A stretch of DNA of 64,000 nucleotides from G963668185 sp963668185 (GCA_963668185.1 OY764162.1:930001-994000), one strand, 5' to 3'. Numbered from the stretch's first letter, positions 1 to 8,082 are shown. The notes: a model not told the origin generated them from the letters alone. A program made the numbers and translations.

Positions 1-831
1 CATGACCGCCTCGTCCGTCAGCGTAAGGTGGTGCGGCGTGACCTCGCACGTCACGTTGAGCCCGCGGTCCTTCGCCCTCGCGACGTGCTCCAGCGACTGG
101 ACCGTGCTCACGTGCGCCACGTGCAGCCTGCCGCCGGTCAACTCGGCCAGCGCGATGTCTCTGGCAACCATCACGTCCTCCGCCGATCCGGGCACGCCCT
201 TGACGCCGAGCCGGTTCGACACCCATCCCTCGTTGATCGAGCCTCCTTTCGAAAGCTCGTGCACCTCGCAGTGATTGATGATCGGCAGGCCCAACGCGGA
301 ACTGTAGCTGAGCGCTTGCCGCATGAGGTTGGAGTCCGACACCGGCATCCCGTCGTCGCTGAAGCCGATCGCGCCCGCTTCCGCCAACTCGGCCATCTCG
401 GCGAGTTCGTCTCCCTTGCCGCCCGCCGTGACGTTGCCGATGGGCAGCACCCGCACCGCGCCCTCCGCCGACGCACGGTCCAGCACGAACTCTATCGCGG
501 CCCGCGAGTCCAGAGGCGGGTTCGTGTTCGGCATGGCGCACACCGTCGTGAACCCGCCGCGCGCCGCGGCCCGCGTGCCGGTCGCGATCGTCTCCTTGTA
601 CTCGAACCCCGGCTCCCGCAGGTGGCAGTGCACGTCCACGAATCCCGGACAGACGATCATGCCGTTCGCGTCCAGCGCCCTAACCCCCGCGTCCGCGGGC
701 AGATTTCCGCCGACGGCGCTTACCAGGCCATCCTCGAGCAGCACGTCCGCCACGCCGTCGATGCCCTGCGACGGGTCCACGACCCTGCCGCCCCGGATAA
801 GCACGGGCGCAATCCCCGCTGTGTGTCTCAT
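1..831 (-). CDS. pyrC: Dihydroorotase, 3' end cut by window edge
   Basis: Dihydroorotase, third step of de novo pyrimidine synthesis (N-carbamoyl-aspartate to dihydroorotate, cytosolic, zinc-dependent). Only the first 277 codons lie in the window and the gene continues past position 1. The N-terminal part shows the metal-binding DVHCHLREPG (His68, His70), a GFSDDGMPVSD stretch and an INHCE histidine, all typical of class I bacterial dihydroorotases of about 430 residues. The ATG at 831 overlaps the pyrB stop as ATGA, so the two are translationally coupled. It is the third gene of pyrR-pyrB-pyrC and should share the PyrR attenuator control. The family call is secure; the C-terminal half cannot be assessed. 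Confidence 0.95.
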   Translation of the reverse strand, partial: MRHTAGIAPVLIRGGRVVDPSQGIDGVADVLLEDGLVSAVGGNLPADAGVRALDANGMIVCPGFVDVHCHLREPGFEYKETIATGTRAAARGGFTTVCAMPNTNPPLDSRAAIEFVLDRASAEGAVRVLPIGNVTAGGKGDELAEMAELAEAGAIGFSDDGMPVSDSNLMRQALSYSSALGLPIINHCEVHELSKGGSINEGWVSNRLGVKGVPGSAEDVMVARDIALAELTGGRLHVAHVSTVQSLEHVARAKDRGLNVTCEVTPHHLTLTDEAVM

Positions 832-1853
832 TCTCCGTCCTCCGAGCGGCGCCTCGGCGCGGCAAGCGCGGTCAGCACCGCCATACGCACCGATACTCCG
901 TTGGTGACCTGCTCCTCGATCACCGATCTCACGCCGTGCGCCACCTCCGGGTCTATCTCGACGCCCTCGTTCATCGGCCCCGGGTGCATCACCAGCGCGT
1001 CCGGCTTGGCCGCCTCCAGCCGCCTCGCGTTGATCCCGTACCGTTGGGAGTACTCGCGCAGGCTCGGCAGGTGCCCCGCCTCCTGGCGCTCACGCTGTAG
1101 CCGCAGCGCCATCACGATGTCGGCGCCTTCCAGCGCGCGCTCCAGGTCCGTCTCCACGGTTATGGAGGCAAACGGATGGTCTTCCGTTCGCAGGCGTTCA
1201 CGGTTGAAGTCCACAGGCAGCAGCGTCGGCGGCGCGCACAGAACGACCTCCGCGCCCATCTTCGTGAGGCCCCACATGTTGGACCTCGCCACCCGGCTGT
1301 AGTTGATGTCTCCCACGATCACCGCCTTCAACCCTTCGATCCGTCCAAAGCGCCTGCGAATCGTGTAAAGGTCCAGCAGCGCCTGCGTCGGGTGGGCATG
1401 TGCGCCGTCGCCCGCGTTCACGATAGCCGCATCGAGGTGACGCGCCAGCAGGTACGGCGCTCCCGCGTGCGGATGACGGATCACGATCACATCCGCCCTC
1501 ATCGCCTGGAGCGTCAGCGCGGTGTTGTACAGCGACTCCCCCTTCTCCATGCTCGTACCGTTGCCGGAGAGATTGATCACGTCCGCGCTCAGTATCTTGC
1601 CCGCCTGCTCGAAAGAGACGCGCGTCCTCGTGCTGGCCTCCACGAACAGCGTGAGAACGCTCTTCCCGCGAAGAGTCGGCACCTTCTTGATGTCCCTGTT
1701 CAGCACCTCTGACATGGCCTCGGCGTTGTCCAGGACCTCTTCGATTTCGCTCCGTGTGTAGTCGTCCAGATCCAGGACGTGCCTGCGAGGCGCTGGTCGG
1801 GTGCGGGCGATGTTCGTTCGGGACTTCGTTGCCGCGCTGGCAGTGAGCGTCAC
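828..1853 (-). CDS. pyrB: Aspartate carbamoyltransferase catalytic subunit
   Basis: Catalyses carbamoyl phosphate + L-aspartate to N-carbamoyl-aspartate, the committed step of pyrimidine synthesis. The protein (341 aa) carries the carbamoyl-phosphate loop EASTRTRVSFEQAG, the lysine loop TSMEKGES, HAHPTQALLD and the aspartate-binding RLQRERQ, so every active-site element is present. The start is GTG at 1853, overlapping the pyrR stop by 4 nt (GTGA). The first ~25 residues are a basic extension before HVLDLDDYTRSEIEEVL, where the family fold begins. No regulatory pyrI subunit is nearby, so this is probably a class without PyrI, controlled at the RNA level by PyrR. Compare the degenerate paralogue at 36032. 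Confidence 0.96.
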   Translation of the reverse strand: MTLTASAATKSRTNIARTRPAPRRHVLDLDDYTRSEIEEVLDNAEAMSEVLNRDIKKVPTLRGKSVLTLFVEASTRTRVSFEQAGKILSADVINLSGNGTSMEKGESLYNTALTLQAMRADVIVIRHPHAGAPYLLARHLDAAIVNAGDGAHAHPTQALLDLYTIRRRFGRIEGLKAVIVGDINYSRVARSNMWGLTKMGAEVVLCAPPTLLPVDFNRERLRTEDHPFASITVETDLERALEGADIVMALRLQRERQEAGHLPSLREYSQRYGINARRLEAAKPDALVMHPGPMNEGVEIDPEVAHGVRSVIEEQVTNGVSVRMAVLTALAAPRRRSEDGE

Positions 1854-2392
1854 TTTGCCCTCCTTGTCACCAGGTCCACGCGGTCGAAGCCGTCCGTCTC
1901 CTCCACGCGCACGTCAACCTCTTCGTCGGCGCGCGTCGGGATGTTCTTGCCCACGTAGTCCGGCCTGATCGGAAGCTCTCGGTGTCCGCGGTCCACCAGT
2001 ACCGCCAGCCTGATCTCGCTGGGCCGGCCGAAGTCCATCAGCGCGTCCATCGCCGCGCGGATCGACCTCCCCGTGTAAAGGACGTCGTCCACGAGCACGA
2101 TCCGCTTGCCGTCGATGCCAACCGGAATGTCGGTGGGCCTGACAACCGGACGCGCGCCGGAAGCGATGTCGTCTCTATACAGGCCGATGTCCAGCGAGCC
2201 GACGGGCGGGTAGGTTCGCTCGAATTCGCCGATGATATGCGAAATCCGTTCGGCCAGCGGGACGCCTCGCGTGTGCATCCCCACGAGGACGAGGCCGTCC
2301 ACGCCGCTGTTTCGCTCCACGATCTCATGAGAGATTCTGACCAGCGAGCGGCGCATGTCCTCGGTCGTGAGGACCACCCTGTCAGTGGTCAT
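1850..2392 (-). CDS. pyrR: PyrR bifunctional regulator / uracil phosphoribosyltransferase
   Basis: PyrR binds pyr leader RNA when UMP/UTP is abundant and causes termination; it also has uracil phosphoribosyltransferase activity. The 180-aa protein has the PRPP-binding loop RIVLVDDVLYTGRSIRAA and the N-terminal helix EDMRRSLVRISHEI typical of the family. I place the start at ATG 2392 (MTTDRVVLTTEDM), or possibly ATG 2401. A longer in-frame opening to 2569 exists, but it would translate the attenuator RNA, and its residues resemble nothing in PyrR. It is the first gene of pyrR-pyrB-pyrC, so PyrR autoregulates its own operon. Confidence 0.95.
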   Translation of the reverse strand: MTTDRVVLTTEDMRRSLVRISHEIVERNSGVDGLVLVGMHTRGVPLAERISHIIGEFERTYPPVGSLDIGLYRDDIASGARPVVRPTDIPVGIDGKRIVLVDDVLYTGRSIRAAMDALMDFGRPSEIRLAVLVDRGHRELPIRPDYVGKNIPTRADEEVDVRVEETDGFDRVDLVTRRAK

Positions 2393-2422
2393 TCCCGGCA
2401 TGTCGCGTTCGGAACTGGCAGC

Positions 2423-2455
2423 AAAACAAAACCCCCTGCCTTCGCTGGCAAGGGG
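2423..2455 (-). terminator. Intrinsic terminator of the pyr attenuator
   Basis: On the reverse strand CCCCTTGCC, a short loop and GGCAGGGGG form a GC-rich hairpin with one bulge, followed directly by TTTTGTTTT. It lies about 30 nt before the pyrR start and is the conditional terminator of the leader. Confidence 0.9.
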
Positions 2456-2569
2456 CTTAACGCTTCTCCGCGCGGCTTTCAGCGCCGCCGCCGTCTCGGC
2501 TGCCCGCCCTTGCCAGCCTCTCAGGACTGAATTAAAGGAACGCCGAAACGAATCTATGCTCTCTGGCAA
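2423..2569 (-). promoter_or_regulatory. PyrR-dependent transcription attenuator (pyr leader)
   Basis: On the reverse strand the leader contains AGTCCTGAGAGGCT (2528 to 2515), a full match to the known PyrR-binding loop pattern ARUCCNGNGAGGYU. Its 3' end runs into GCTGGCAAGGG (2517 to 2507). That segment is perfectly complementary over 11 nt to CCCTTGCCAGC in the 5' arm of the terminator just downstream, so it forms an antiterminator. An upstream TTGCCAG (2569 to 2563) can pair with CTGGCAA of the antiterminator arm, giving the PyrR-stabilised anti-antiterminator. All three mutually exclusive structures are visible. Expected behaviour: high UMP leads to PyrR binding and termination. Confidence 0.9.
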
Positions 2570-2571
2570 AC

Positions 2572-2601
2572 ATCATAGCCGATCCAGACGTCGCCCTTCA
2601 A
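2572..2601 (-). promoter_or_regulatory. Predicted sigma70 promoter of pyrRBC
   Basis: Reverse strand TTGAAG (2601 to 2596), 18-nt spacer, TATGAT (2577 to 2572). Transcription would begin near 2565, at the first nucleotides of the anti-antiterminator arm, giving a leader of about 170 nt before pyrR. Confidence 0.6.
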
Positions 2602-2617
2602 CCGAACCGCCGTCAGG

Positions 2618-2742
2618 GTAACTGTTCACACTCCGTGAGAGACTATGTACTCCTCTTGCCTCTTCCCCAGTCTGCTGGGGAAGATTGAGATGGGGTAAGA
2701 GCGGCGATTGCTGGGCCGCCTCATCAGCACTGAACACTTACG
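2618..2742 (+). repeat. MITE-like composite repeat, copy A
   Basis: The element starts TAACTGTTCA and ends TGAACACTTA, near-inverted termini shared with copies at 7090 and 24486. The core holds the hairpin CTTCCCCAG / CTGGGGAAG with TCTG loop (2662-2683), followed by ATTGAGATGGGG. It sits directly upstream of the pyr promoter. No coding potential is seen. Confidence 0.7.
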
Positions 2743-2838
2743 CCTTCAATCATCAGTGGACATCTGCGAACTAGAGTGCTATTCTCATCGCGTGGACATC
2801 ATGACAGTCGCTCAGGAGCCGCTCCGCAGCCGGTCGTC

Positions 2839-2979
2839 GATGGGACATTTTGGGGACATTTCTGAGTCATTTCAGAGTCACGATGGGACACGCCAGCTAC
2901 GGCGGATGGGGCGGCTCTGGGACATCGGCGAAGCTTCTCAGCTTTGGCATGTCCCGAAATGCCCCAGAATGTCCCACAT
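2839..2979 (+). repeat. Long imperfect inverted repeat rich in GGGACA motifs
   Basis: Arm 2839-2862 (GATGGGACATTTTGGGGACA...) pairs with arm 2956-2979 (...CCCCAGAATGTCCCACAT) with few mismatches around a ~93-nt centre that carries further GGGACA copies. A run of seven to eight T follows at 2978-2986. Together with copy A this fills the 620-bp gap between pyrR and the next gene. It could be a mobile palindromic element or a bulky terminator; I see no gene in it. Confidence 0.6.
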
Positions 2980-3012
2980 TTTTTTAGGATAGGCCGGAAG
3001 GAGGAGCAGTCC

Positions 3013-4062
3013 TTGGATTTTGATCCGACAGTGAGAACGGCGATCATCGGTTGCGGAGGTCTGGCGCGCAACCGGGTCAGGGAGATTCTGGCCGGCTTTC
3101 GCAATACGCACATCCCCGTGGTGTGCGAGCCGTCCGACGAGGCCTTCGAGCGGATGGCGACGCTGTTCGAGGAGTCTGGCCGAGCAGTGCCGGTCAACGT
3201 GCCGGACCTGTCCACAATGCTCGATCAGCATGTGGACAGGCTCGATGCGGCGTATGTGGTCACTCCCCACGCCCTGCACTTCAGCCAGGCCGACGCATGC
3301 CTGAAGGCAGGGCTTGACGTCCTAGTCGAGAAGCCGATGGTGATGAACGCGGAGGAGGCGAGGAAGCTCATCGAGACTCGCGACAGCACAGGGCGCATGC
3401 TGACGGTAGCGTTTCAGGGGAGCCTGCTTCCACATGTCCGCAAGGCGGCGGAGATGCTTCGCTCAGGCGAACTGGGCGAAGTCCAGAGCATTTCGGGCGT
3501 CATCTGGCAAAACTGGGTTGGGCTGGCAGCGGACTCATGGCGCATGAGGCCGGAGCTCTCAGGCGGCGGGTTTGTGTTCGACAGCGGGGCCCACATGCTG
3601 AACACCGTGTCCGACCTCGCCGGAGAGGACTTCGCAGACGTCTGGGCGCTGCTGGACTACCAGGGCGGCCCGGTTGAGATCAACGCGGTCATAATGGGCA
3701 GGCTGCGGTCCGGAGTGCTGGTGACAATCCACGCCTGCGGCAATACGGCGAAGTCGTGCGCGTCCGATATTCGCGTGTTCTGCTCGAAGGCGGCGCTCAG
3801 GACAGGCGCGTGGGGCGAATCGCTGGAGATACTGCGACAACAACCGGAAGACTGGCATCTCAAGGGACAGCGGCGGGACCAGGGATGGGAGCGGGTGGAA
3901 GTGCGTGACTCACGCGGCGTCTGGGAGGAGTTCCTGTCCGCCCGCGAAGGCGTGATCGTCAACCCGTCCCCGCCTGAGCTTGGCCTGAGGATGGCCATTC
4001 TCTGGGACGCGATCAGAGAGTCTGCAAGTCAGGACGGTACGCCCGTCCGTCTGAAAACCTGA
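3013..4062 (+). CDS. Gfo/Idh/MocA family NAD(P)-dependent oxidoreductase (1 of 2)
   Basis: Probable sugar or inositol-type dehydrogenase. The N-terminal Rossmann fold begins RTAIIGCGGLARNRVREIL, followed by the family's EKPMVMNAEEARKLIE (the EKP lysine) and a C-terminal domain with SGGGFVFDSGAHMLNTV, in which the His acts near the substrate. I choose the TTG at 3013 because AGGAGG lies 8 nt upstream; the frame stays open further upstream through the inverted repeat, but without a ribosome site. About 349 aa, the usual family size. First gene of a four-gene same-strand cassette ending at 7080, with a ThuA-like protein, a second dehydrogenase and a TIM-barrel isomerase. Substrate unknown. Confidence 0.85.
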   Translation: MDFDPTVRTAIIGCGGLARNRVREILAGFRNTHIPVVCEPSDEAFERMATLFEESGRAVPVNVPDLSTMLDQHVDRLDAAYVVTPHALHFSQADACLKAGLDVLVEKPMVMNAEEARKLIETRDSTGRMLTVAFQGSLLPHVRKAAEMLRSGELGEVQSISGVIWQNWVGLAADSWRMRPELSGGGFVFDSGAHMLNTVSDLAGEDFADVWALLDYQGGPVEINAVIMGRLRSGVLVTIHACGNTAKSCASDIRVFCSKAALRTGAWGESLEILRQQPEDWHLKGQRRDQGWERVEVRDSRGVWEEFLSAREGVIVNPSPPELGLRMAILWDAIRESASQDGTPVRLKT

Positions 4063-4096
4063 GCGCGAGTACAATATCGGAACGTCAGGAGCAGTT

Positions 4097-4846
4097 ATGA
4101 GCCAGCTTCCCAGAGTGACCGTTTGGAATGAGAACCGGCATGAGAAGGAGGACGCGGACGTCATCGCGGTCTACCCCGACGGCATGCACGCTCCAATTGC
4201 CAGGCATCTTGGAGACCGGGGATTTTCAGTGAAGGTGGCGACGCTGGACGAACCGGAGCACGGTCTCACGGAAGAAGTGCTCGCAGAGACTGACGTGTTG
4301 ACCTGGTGGGGGCACAAGGCCCACCGGGAGGTAAATGACGAAATCGTGGAGCGCGTGTACCAGCGCGTCCTGGACGGGATGGGACTCGTGCCGCTGCACT
4401 CAAGCCATTTCTCCAAGATCTTCAAGAAGCTGATGGGAACCAGCTGCGGGCTTTACGTCCGTGAGATTGGCGAAAAGGAACGCGTCTGGGTCGTTAATCC
4501 GGGCCATCCGATCGCCAAGGGGCTTGGAGAGTATTTCGAAATCCCTCATACGGAGATGTACGGTGAGCCGTTCGACATACCTGAGCCGGACTCGCTCGTC
4601 TTCGTGAGTTGGTTCGCCGGGGGCGAGGTGTTCCGTAGCGGGTGCTGCTACAAGAGAGGGCGCGGGAAGGTGTTTTACTTCAAGCCGGGTCACGAGACGT
4701 ACCCGATCTTCTACCAGACCGAGGTGCTTCGCGTGATCGAGAACGCGGTCCTGTGGGCCGCGCCGGATGACGGCATCGACGACCGGCCGGACCGCACGAC
4801 GGCCAGGGGGATTCACCGCTACGATCCCCTCGAAGACATTCGCTAG
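4097..4846 (+). CDS. ThuA-like domain protein
   Basis: Member of the ThuA (trehalose utilisation) family, a glutamine-amidotransferase-like fold found in pathways that oxidise sugars to 3-keto derivatives. The 249-aa protein shows VTVWNENRHEK at the N-terminus, VIAVYPDGMHAPIARHL, the DVLTWWGHKAH strand and LVPLHSSHFSKIFKKLMG, all characteristic of this family. It is cytosolic, with no signal peptide. It lies 34 bp after one Gfo/Idh/MocA gene and 50 bp before another. This context matches the known pairing of ThuA with ThuB-type dehydrogenases. The exact catalytic role of ThuA proteins is not well settled, so I give no reaction. Confidence 0.85.
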   Translation: MSQLPRVTVWNENRHEKEDADVIAVYPDGMHAPIARHLGDRGFSVKVATLDEPEHGLTEEVLAETDVLTWWGHKAHREVNDEIVERVYQRVLDGMGLVPLHSSHFSKIFKKLMGTSCGLYVREIGEKERVWVVNPGHPIAKGLGEYFEIPHTEMYGEPFDIPEPDSLVFVSWFAGGEVFRSGCCYKRGRGKVFYFKPGHETYPIFYQTEVLRVIENAVLWAAPDDGIDDRPDRTTARGIHRYDPLEDIR

Positions 4847-4896
4847 AACTGAGGCAACGAGGCCGGACTTACTTGCAGACGGACGAGGAACACTGA

Positions 4897-6054
4897 ATGG
4901 ACAGGAAGCTGAAGATGGGAATGGTGGGCGGCGGGCGGGACGCGTTCATCGGCCCGGTCCACCGCATGGCGGCGCAGCTTGACAACAGGATCGAACTGGT
5001 CTGCGGCGCGTTCAGCAGCGCTCCGGAGAAGTCGAGACTGAGCGGCAGAGACCTGTACCTGCACCCGGACCGGGTGTACGGACACTACGATGAGATGTTT
5101 CGCGGCGAGTCCGCCCTGCCCGACGGCGAGCGGATGGACTTCGTCGCCATCGTTACGCCCAACGACGTCCACTACCCTGTCGCGCTCGCCGCTCTCGACG
5201 CTGGGTTCCACGTAGTCTGCGACAAGCCGATGACAACGACGCTGGACGAGGCGAGAGAACTGGAGCGCAGGGTGGGAGAAGCAGGAAAGCTCTTCTGCCT
5301 CACGCACAACTACACCGGCTATCCGATGGTGAAGGAGGCGCGCGACTTTGCGAAAGGCGGAGAGCTTGGCGCCATCCGTCGGATTGTCGTTGAGTACCCG
5401 CAGGGCTGGCTCGCCACGAGGCTGGAGACCGAGGGCATGAAGCAGGCCGAGTGGCGAACCGACCCTGCCCGGGCCGGCGCTTCATCGTGCATGGGGGATA
5501 TCGGCACGCACTGCGAGAACCTGGCGGAGTACGTCGCCGGCCTCCGCATCACAGAGATGTGCGCCGACCTGACAACGTTCGTGGAGGGCCGCGAACTCGA
5601 TGACGACGGCAGCGTCCTGCTTAGATTCGAACGCGGCGCGCGCGGCGTGTTGTGGGCCAGCCAGGTCGCGGTGGGAGAGGAAAACGGCCTGCGGTTGCGG
5701 ATATACGGCGAAACGGGCGGGATAGAGTGGCGGCAGCTTGAGCCGAACACGCTTGTCGTCCACAGGCCGGACGGCCCCACGGAGATCAGGCGCACCGCCA
5801 CCCCGTTTGTTGGGGCGGCGGCGTCCGGCAGCGTCCGATTGCCGGCAGGCCATCCCGAGGGCTTCATCGAGGCGTTCGCGAACATCTACAACGCCTTCGC
5901 GGACGCGCTGACCGATGTGCTGGGAGGAAAAGAGGTGGACGAAGATGAGTACGATTATCCCAACGTGCGCGACGGCGTCCGCGGCATGGCGTTCCTGGAT
6001 GCGGTTGTGCGAAGCGGCGAAAGCGACGAAAAGTGGGTGCGGCTTCCGCAGTAG
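4897..6054 (+). CDS. Gfo/Idh/MocA family NAD(P)-dependent oxidoreductase (2 of 2)
   Basis: Second dehydrogenase of the cassette, 385 aa. The Rossmann start is KLKMGMVGGGRDAFIGPVHR; VTPNDVHYPVALAALDAG and CDKPMTTTLDEARELE give the catalytic-lysine motif (CDKP instead of EKP). The C-terminal substrate domain includes SSCMGDIGTHCENLAEYV with the usual Asp/His pair. The GGGRDAFIG form and the ~385-aa length place it in the subgroup often found beside TIM-barrel isomerases, different from the gene at 3013. The two therefore probably act on different intermediates, for example an oxidation and a later reduction of a keto sugar. The pathway direction is my inference. Confidence 0.87.
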   Translation: MDRKLKMGMVGGGRDAFIGPVHRMAAQLDNRIELVCGAFSSAPEKSRLSGRDLYLHPDRVYGHYDEMFRGESALPDGERMDFVAIVTPNDVHYPVALAALDAGFHVVCDKPMTTTLDEARELERRVGEAGKLFCLTHNYTGYPMVKEARDFAKGGELGAIRRIVVEYPQGWLATRLETEGMKQAEWRTDPARAGASSCMGDIGTHCENLAEYVAGLRITEMCADLTTFVEGRELDDDGSVLLRFERGARGVLWASQVAVGEENGLRLRIYGETGGIEWRQLEPNTLVVHRPDGPTEIRRTATPFVGAAASGSVRLPAGHPEGFIEAFANIYNAFADALTDVLGGKEVDEDEYDYPNVRDGVRGMAFLDAVVRSGESDEKWVRLPQ

Positions 6055-6087
6055 CGGGGCCGAAGAACCACAAGGAGGAAGGTGCAT

Positions 6088-7080
6088 ATGACGAGGCCGG
6101 TCACGCTGTTTACCGGGCAGTTCGCGGACATCCCCCTGGCCGAGCTTGCTCCCAGGGCGGCCGGGTGGGGCTACGACGGACTGGAGCTTGCTTGCTGGGG
6201 CGACCACCTGGACGTTGAGCGGGCGGCTGTGGATCAGGACTATGCGGAGGGGCGGAAGGCGCTGCTGGCGGAGCACGGTCTCAAGCTGTTCGCGATCAGC
6301 AACCATCTGGCCGGACAACTAGTCTGCGATCCCAATGACGACGCCCGGACCGACACGTTCGCGCCGGCGCATGTCCACGGCGACGCTGACGCAAAGCGAG
6401 CATGGGCTGTCGAAGCCATGAAGAACACCGCCAAGACGGCCCGAAACCTGGGTCTGGACGTTGTCAACGGCTTCACCGGATCATCCATCTGGCACATGCT
6501 CTACAGCTTCCCGCCGGTAAGCTCCACGACGATTGACGAGGGCTTCGCCTACTTTGCCGAAATGTGGAACCCGATCCTGGACGTGTTCGATGAGTGCGGC
6601 GTGAAGTTCGCACTCGAAGTACACCCGACGGAGATCGCGTTCGACATTGTGACTTCGCGCCGGGCGTTGGAGGCGGTCGATCACAGGGAAGCGTTCGGTT
6701 TCAACTTCGATCCGAGCCACCTGTACTGGCAGATGGTCAGCCCGACAAGGTTCCTGAAAGCTTTCCCGGACCGGATCTACCACACCCACATAAAGGACGC
6801 CGCGCTCACGCTGGACGGGGACTCGGGGATCCTGTCCTCGCACCTCAACTTCGGCGAGCCGGGCCGGGGCTGGGACTTCCGCACGCCAGGCCGGGGAGGG
6901 ATAGACTTCGAGGACATCATACGGACGCTCAACGCGATCGGTTACGAAGGGCCGCTCTCGGTCGAATGGGAGGACGCGGCGATGGACCGGGAGTTTGGCG
7001 CGGCCGAGGGCTGCCGGTTTGTGAAGTCGCTTGAGTTCCCACCGTCCGACCGCGTCTTCGACGAAGCGTTCGGCGAGTAG
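6088..7080 (+). CDS. Sugar phosphate isomerase/epimerase family (AP-endonuclease-2 TIM barrel)
   Basis: Xylose-isomerase-like TIM-barrel protein, 330 aa, expected to isomerise or epimerise a sugar or keto-sugar with a divalent metal. Visible motifs: AAGWGYDGLELACWGDHLDV, the metal ligands in FALEVHPTEIAFD and FGFNFDPSHLYWQM, HTHIKDAAL, and LSVEWEDAAMDRE near the C-terminus. Start: ATG 6088, with AAGGAGG 9 nt upstream; a GTG at 6082 would sit too close to that ribosome site. Last gene of the cassette, 33 bp after the second dehydrogenase and followed by repeat copy B. Confidence 0.87.
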   Translation: MTRPVTLFTGQFADIPLAELAPRAAGWGYDGLELACWGDHLDVERAAVDQDYAEGRKALLAEHGLKLFAISNHLAGQLVCDPNDDARTDTFAPAHVHGDADAKRAWAVEAMKNTAKTARNLGLDVVNGFTGSSIWHMLYSFPPVSSTTIDEGFAYFAEMWNPILDVFDECGVKFALEVHPTEIAFDIVTSRRALEAVDHREAFGFNFDPSHLYWQMVSPTRFLKAFPDRIYHTHIKDAALTLDGDSGILSSHLNFGEPGRGWDFRTPGRGGIDFEDIIRTLNAIGYEGPLSVEWEDAAMDREFGAAEGCRFVKSLEFPPSDRVFDEAFGE

Positions 7081-7089
7081 TTGTCCTGC

Positions 7090-7202
7090 AACTGTTCAGA
7101 CTTGCTGAGTCTCTACAGTCCCTTCCCCAGTCTGCTGGGGAAGGTTAGGATGGGGTCATGGGGCGAGGTGCGGGGCCGCCCCCTCAACTCTGAACACTTG
7201 CG
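7090..7202 (+). repeat. MITE-like composite repeat, copy B
   Basis: Termini AACTGTTCAGA (7090-7100) and TCTGAACACTT (about 7189-7199) are inverted copies with one mismatch. The core holds a perfect 10-bp stem CCTTCCCCAG / CTGGGGAAGG (7121-7144), then GTTAGGATGGGG and a second GC-rich inverted stretch CGGGGCCGCCCC. It fills the gap between the sugar cassette and panC. Confidence 0.75.
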
Positions 7203-7248
7203 TTGTCCTTCCGGGCGTCGTCGTCTGAGCGGCGCGCGTCCTTCGGCC

Positions 7249-8082
7249 TTAGTCCAGCGCCACGTTGTCGATCAGGCGGGTCTTCCCCACCCTTACCGCG
7301 ATGGCAACCACAGCATGACGCCGGAGAGTATCGACCTCCTCGAAGGTGTCGGGGTCCACGACGCTGACGTAGTCGACGCTGACGCCCTCCTGGGCATCTA
7401 TGAGGCGCAGCATCTCTGCCTTGACTCGGGCCGGATCCGAAATGCCCTCAGCCCATAGCTTCTGAGCCAGGCGCAGCGCCGCGTGGAGTGCCCGCGCGGA
7501 CTCGCGTTCACCGGCGCTTAGGCGTTGGTTGCGGCTGCTGAGTGCCAGGCCGTCCGGATCTCGAACGGTTGGCACGGCTACGATGTCGGCTCCGAGGTTC
7601 AGATCAGCGTTGAGGCGCCGAACGACTGCGCACTGCTGAGCGTCCTTCTGGCCGAAGTACGCGCGGTCAGGACGCACTATCGCCAGCAGCTTGCACACGA
7701 CCGTGGCCACGCCCGCGAAGTGGCCGGGCCGCGAGGCGCCCTCAAGCCGCTCGGCCACTGCCCCCACGCTGATGCTGGCGCTGAAGCCGGGCGGGTACAC
7801 CTCCGCCGCCGAAGGTGTGAAGGCGATGTCCGTGCCGGACGCCGCAAACTGGGCGAGGTCTCGTTCCGCGTCCCGGGTGTACTCTTCGAAGTCGCCCTGA
7901 TCGTCGAACTGCGTGGGGTTGACGAACAGGCTCGTCACCACGGTCGTATTCTCGCGCCGGGCCCTGTCCATCAGGGCGATGTGGCCCGCGTGAACGGCGC
8001 CCATCGTGGGCACGAGTCCGAGCGGCCTCGGCGCTGAGCTTGCGATTTCTCGCATCTCCGCCACTGTGCGGACGACTCTCAA
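7249..8082 (-). CDS. panC: Pantothenate synthetase
   Basis: ATP-dependent condensation of pantoate with beta-alanine, last step of pantothenate (CoA precursor) synthesis. The 277-aa protein shows the nucleotidyl-transferase motif PTMGAVHAGHIALMDRAR (the HxGH), FVNPTQF, FGQKDAQQ, and LALSSRNQRLS, the adenylate-binding KMSKS-like region. The start is TTG at 8082, overlapping the panB stop as TTGA; this agrees with translational coupling and with the family's normal beginning MRVVRTVAEMR. No panD is present beside it, so beta-alanine must be made from a gene elsewhere. Confidence 0.96.
   Translation of the reverse strand: MRVVRTVAEMREIASSAPRPLGLVPTMGAVHAGHIALMDRARRENTTVVTSLFVNPTQFDDQGDFEEYTRDAERDLAQFAASGTDIAFTPSAAEVYPPGFSASISVGAVAERLEGASRPGHFAGVATVVCKLLAIVRPDRAYFGQKDAQQCAVVRRLNADLNLGADIVAVPTVRDPDGLALSSRNQRLSAGERESARALHAALRLAQKLWAEGISDPARVKAEMLRLIDAQEGVSVDYVSVVDPDTFEEVDTLRRHAVVAIAVRVGKTRLIDNVALD

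Noticed and set aside
2393..2569. In-frame N-terminal extension of pyrR of about 59 codons
   Set aside because: It covers the attenuator hairpins and antiterminator, has no ribosome site and no similarity to PyrR; the conserved protein begins at 2392.
2708..2992. Open frame of 94 codons on the + strand
   Set aside because: It runs through the composite repeat end and the GGGACA inverted repeat and has no ribosome site or protein-like features.
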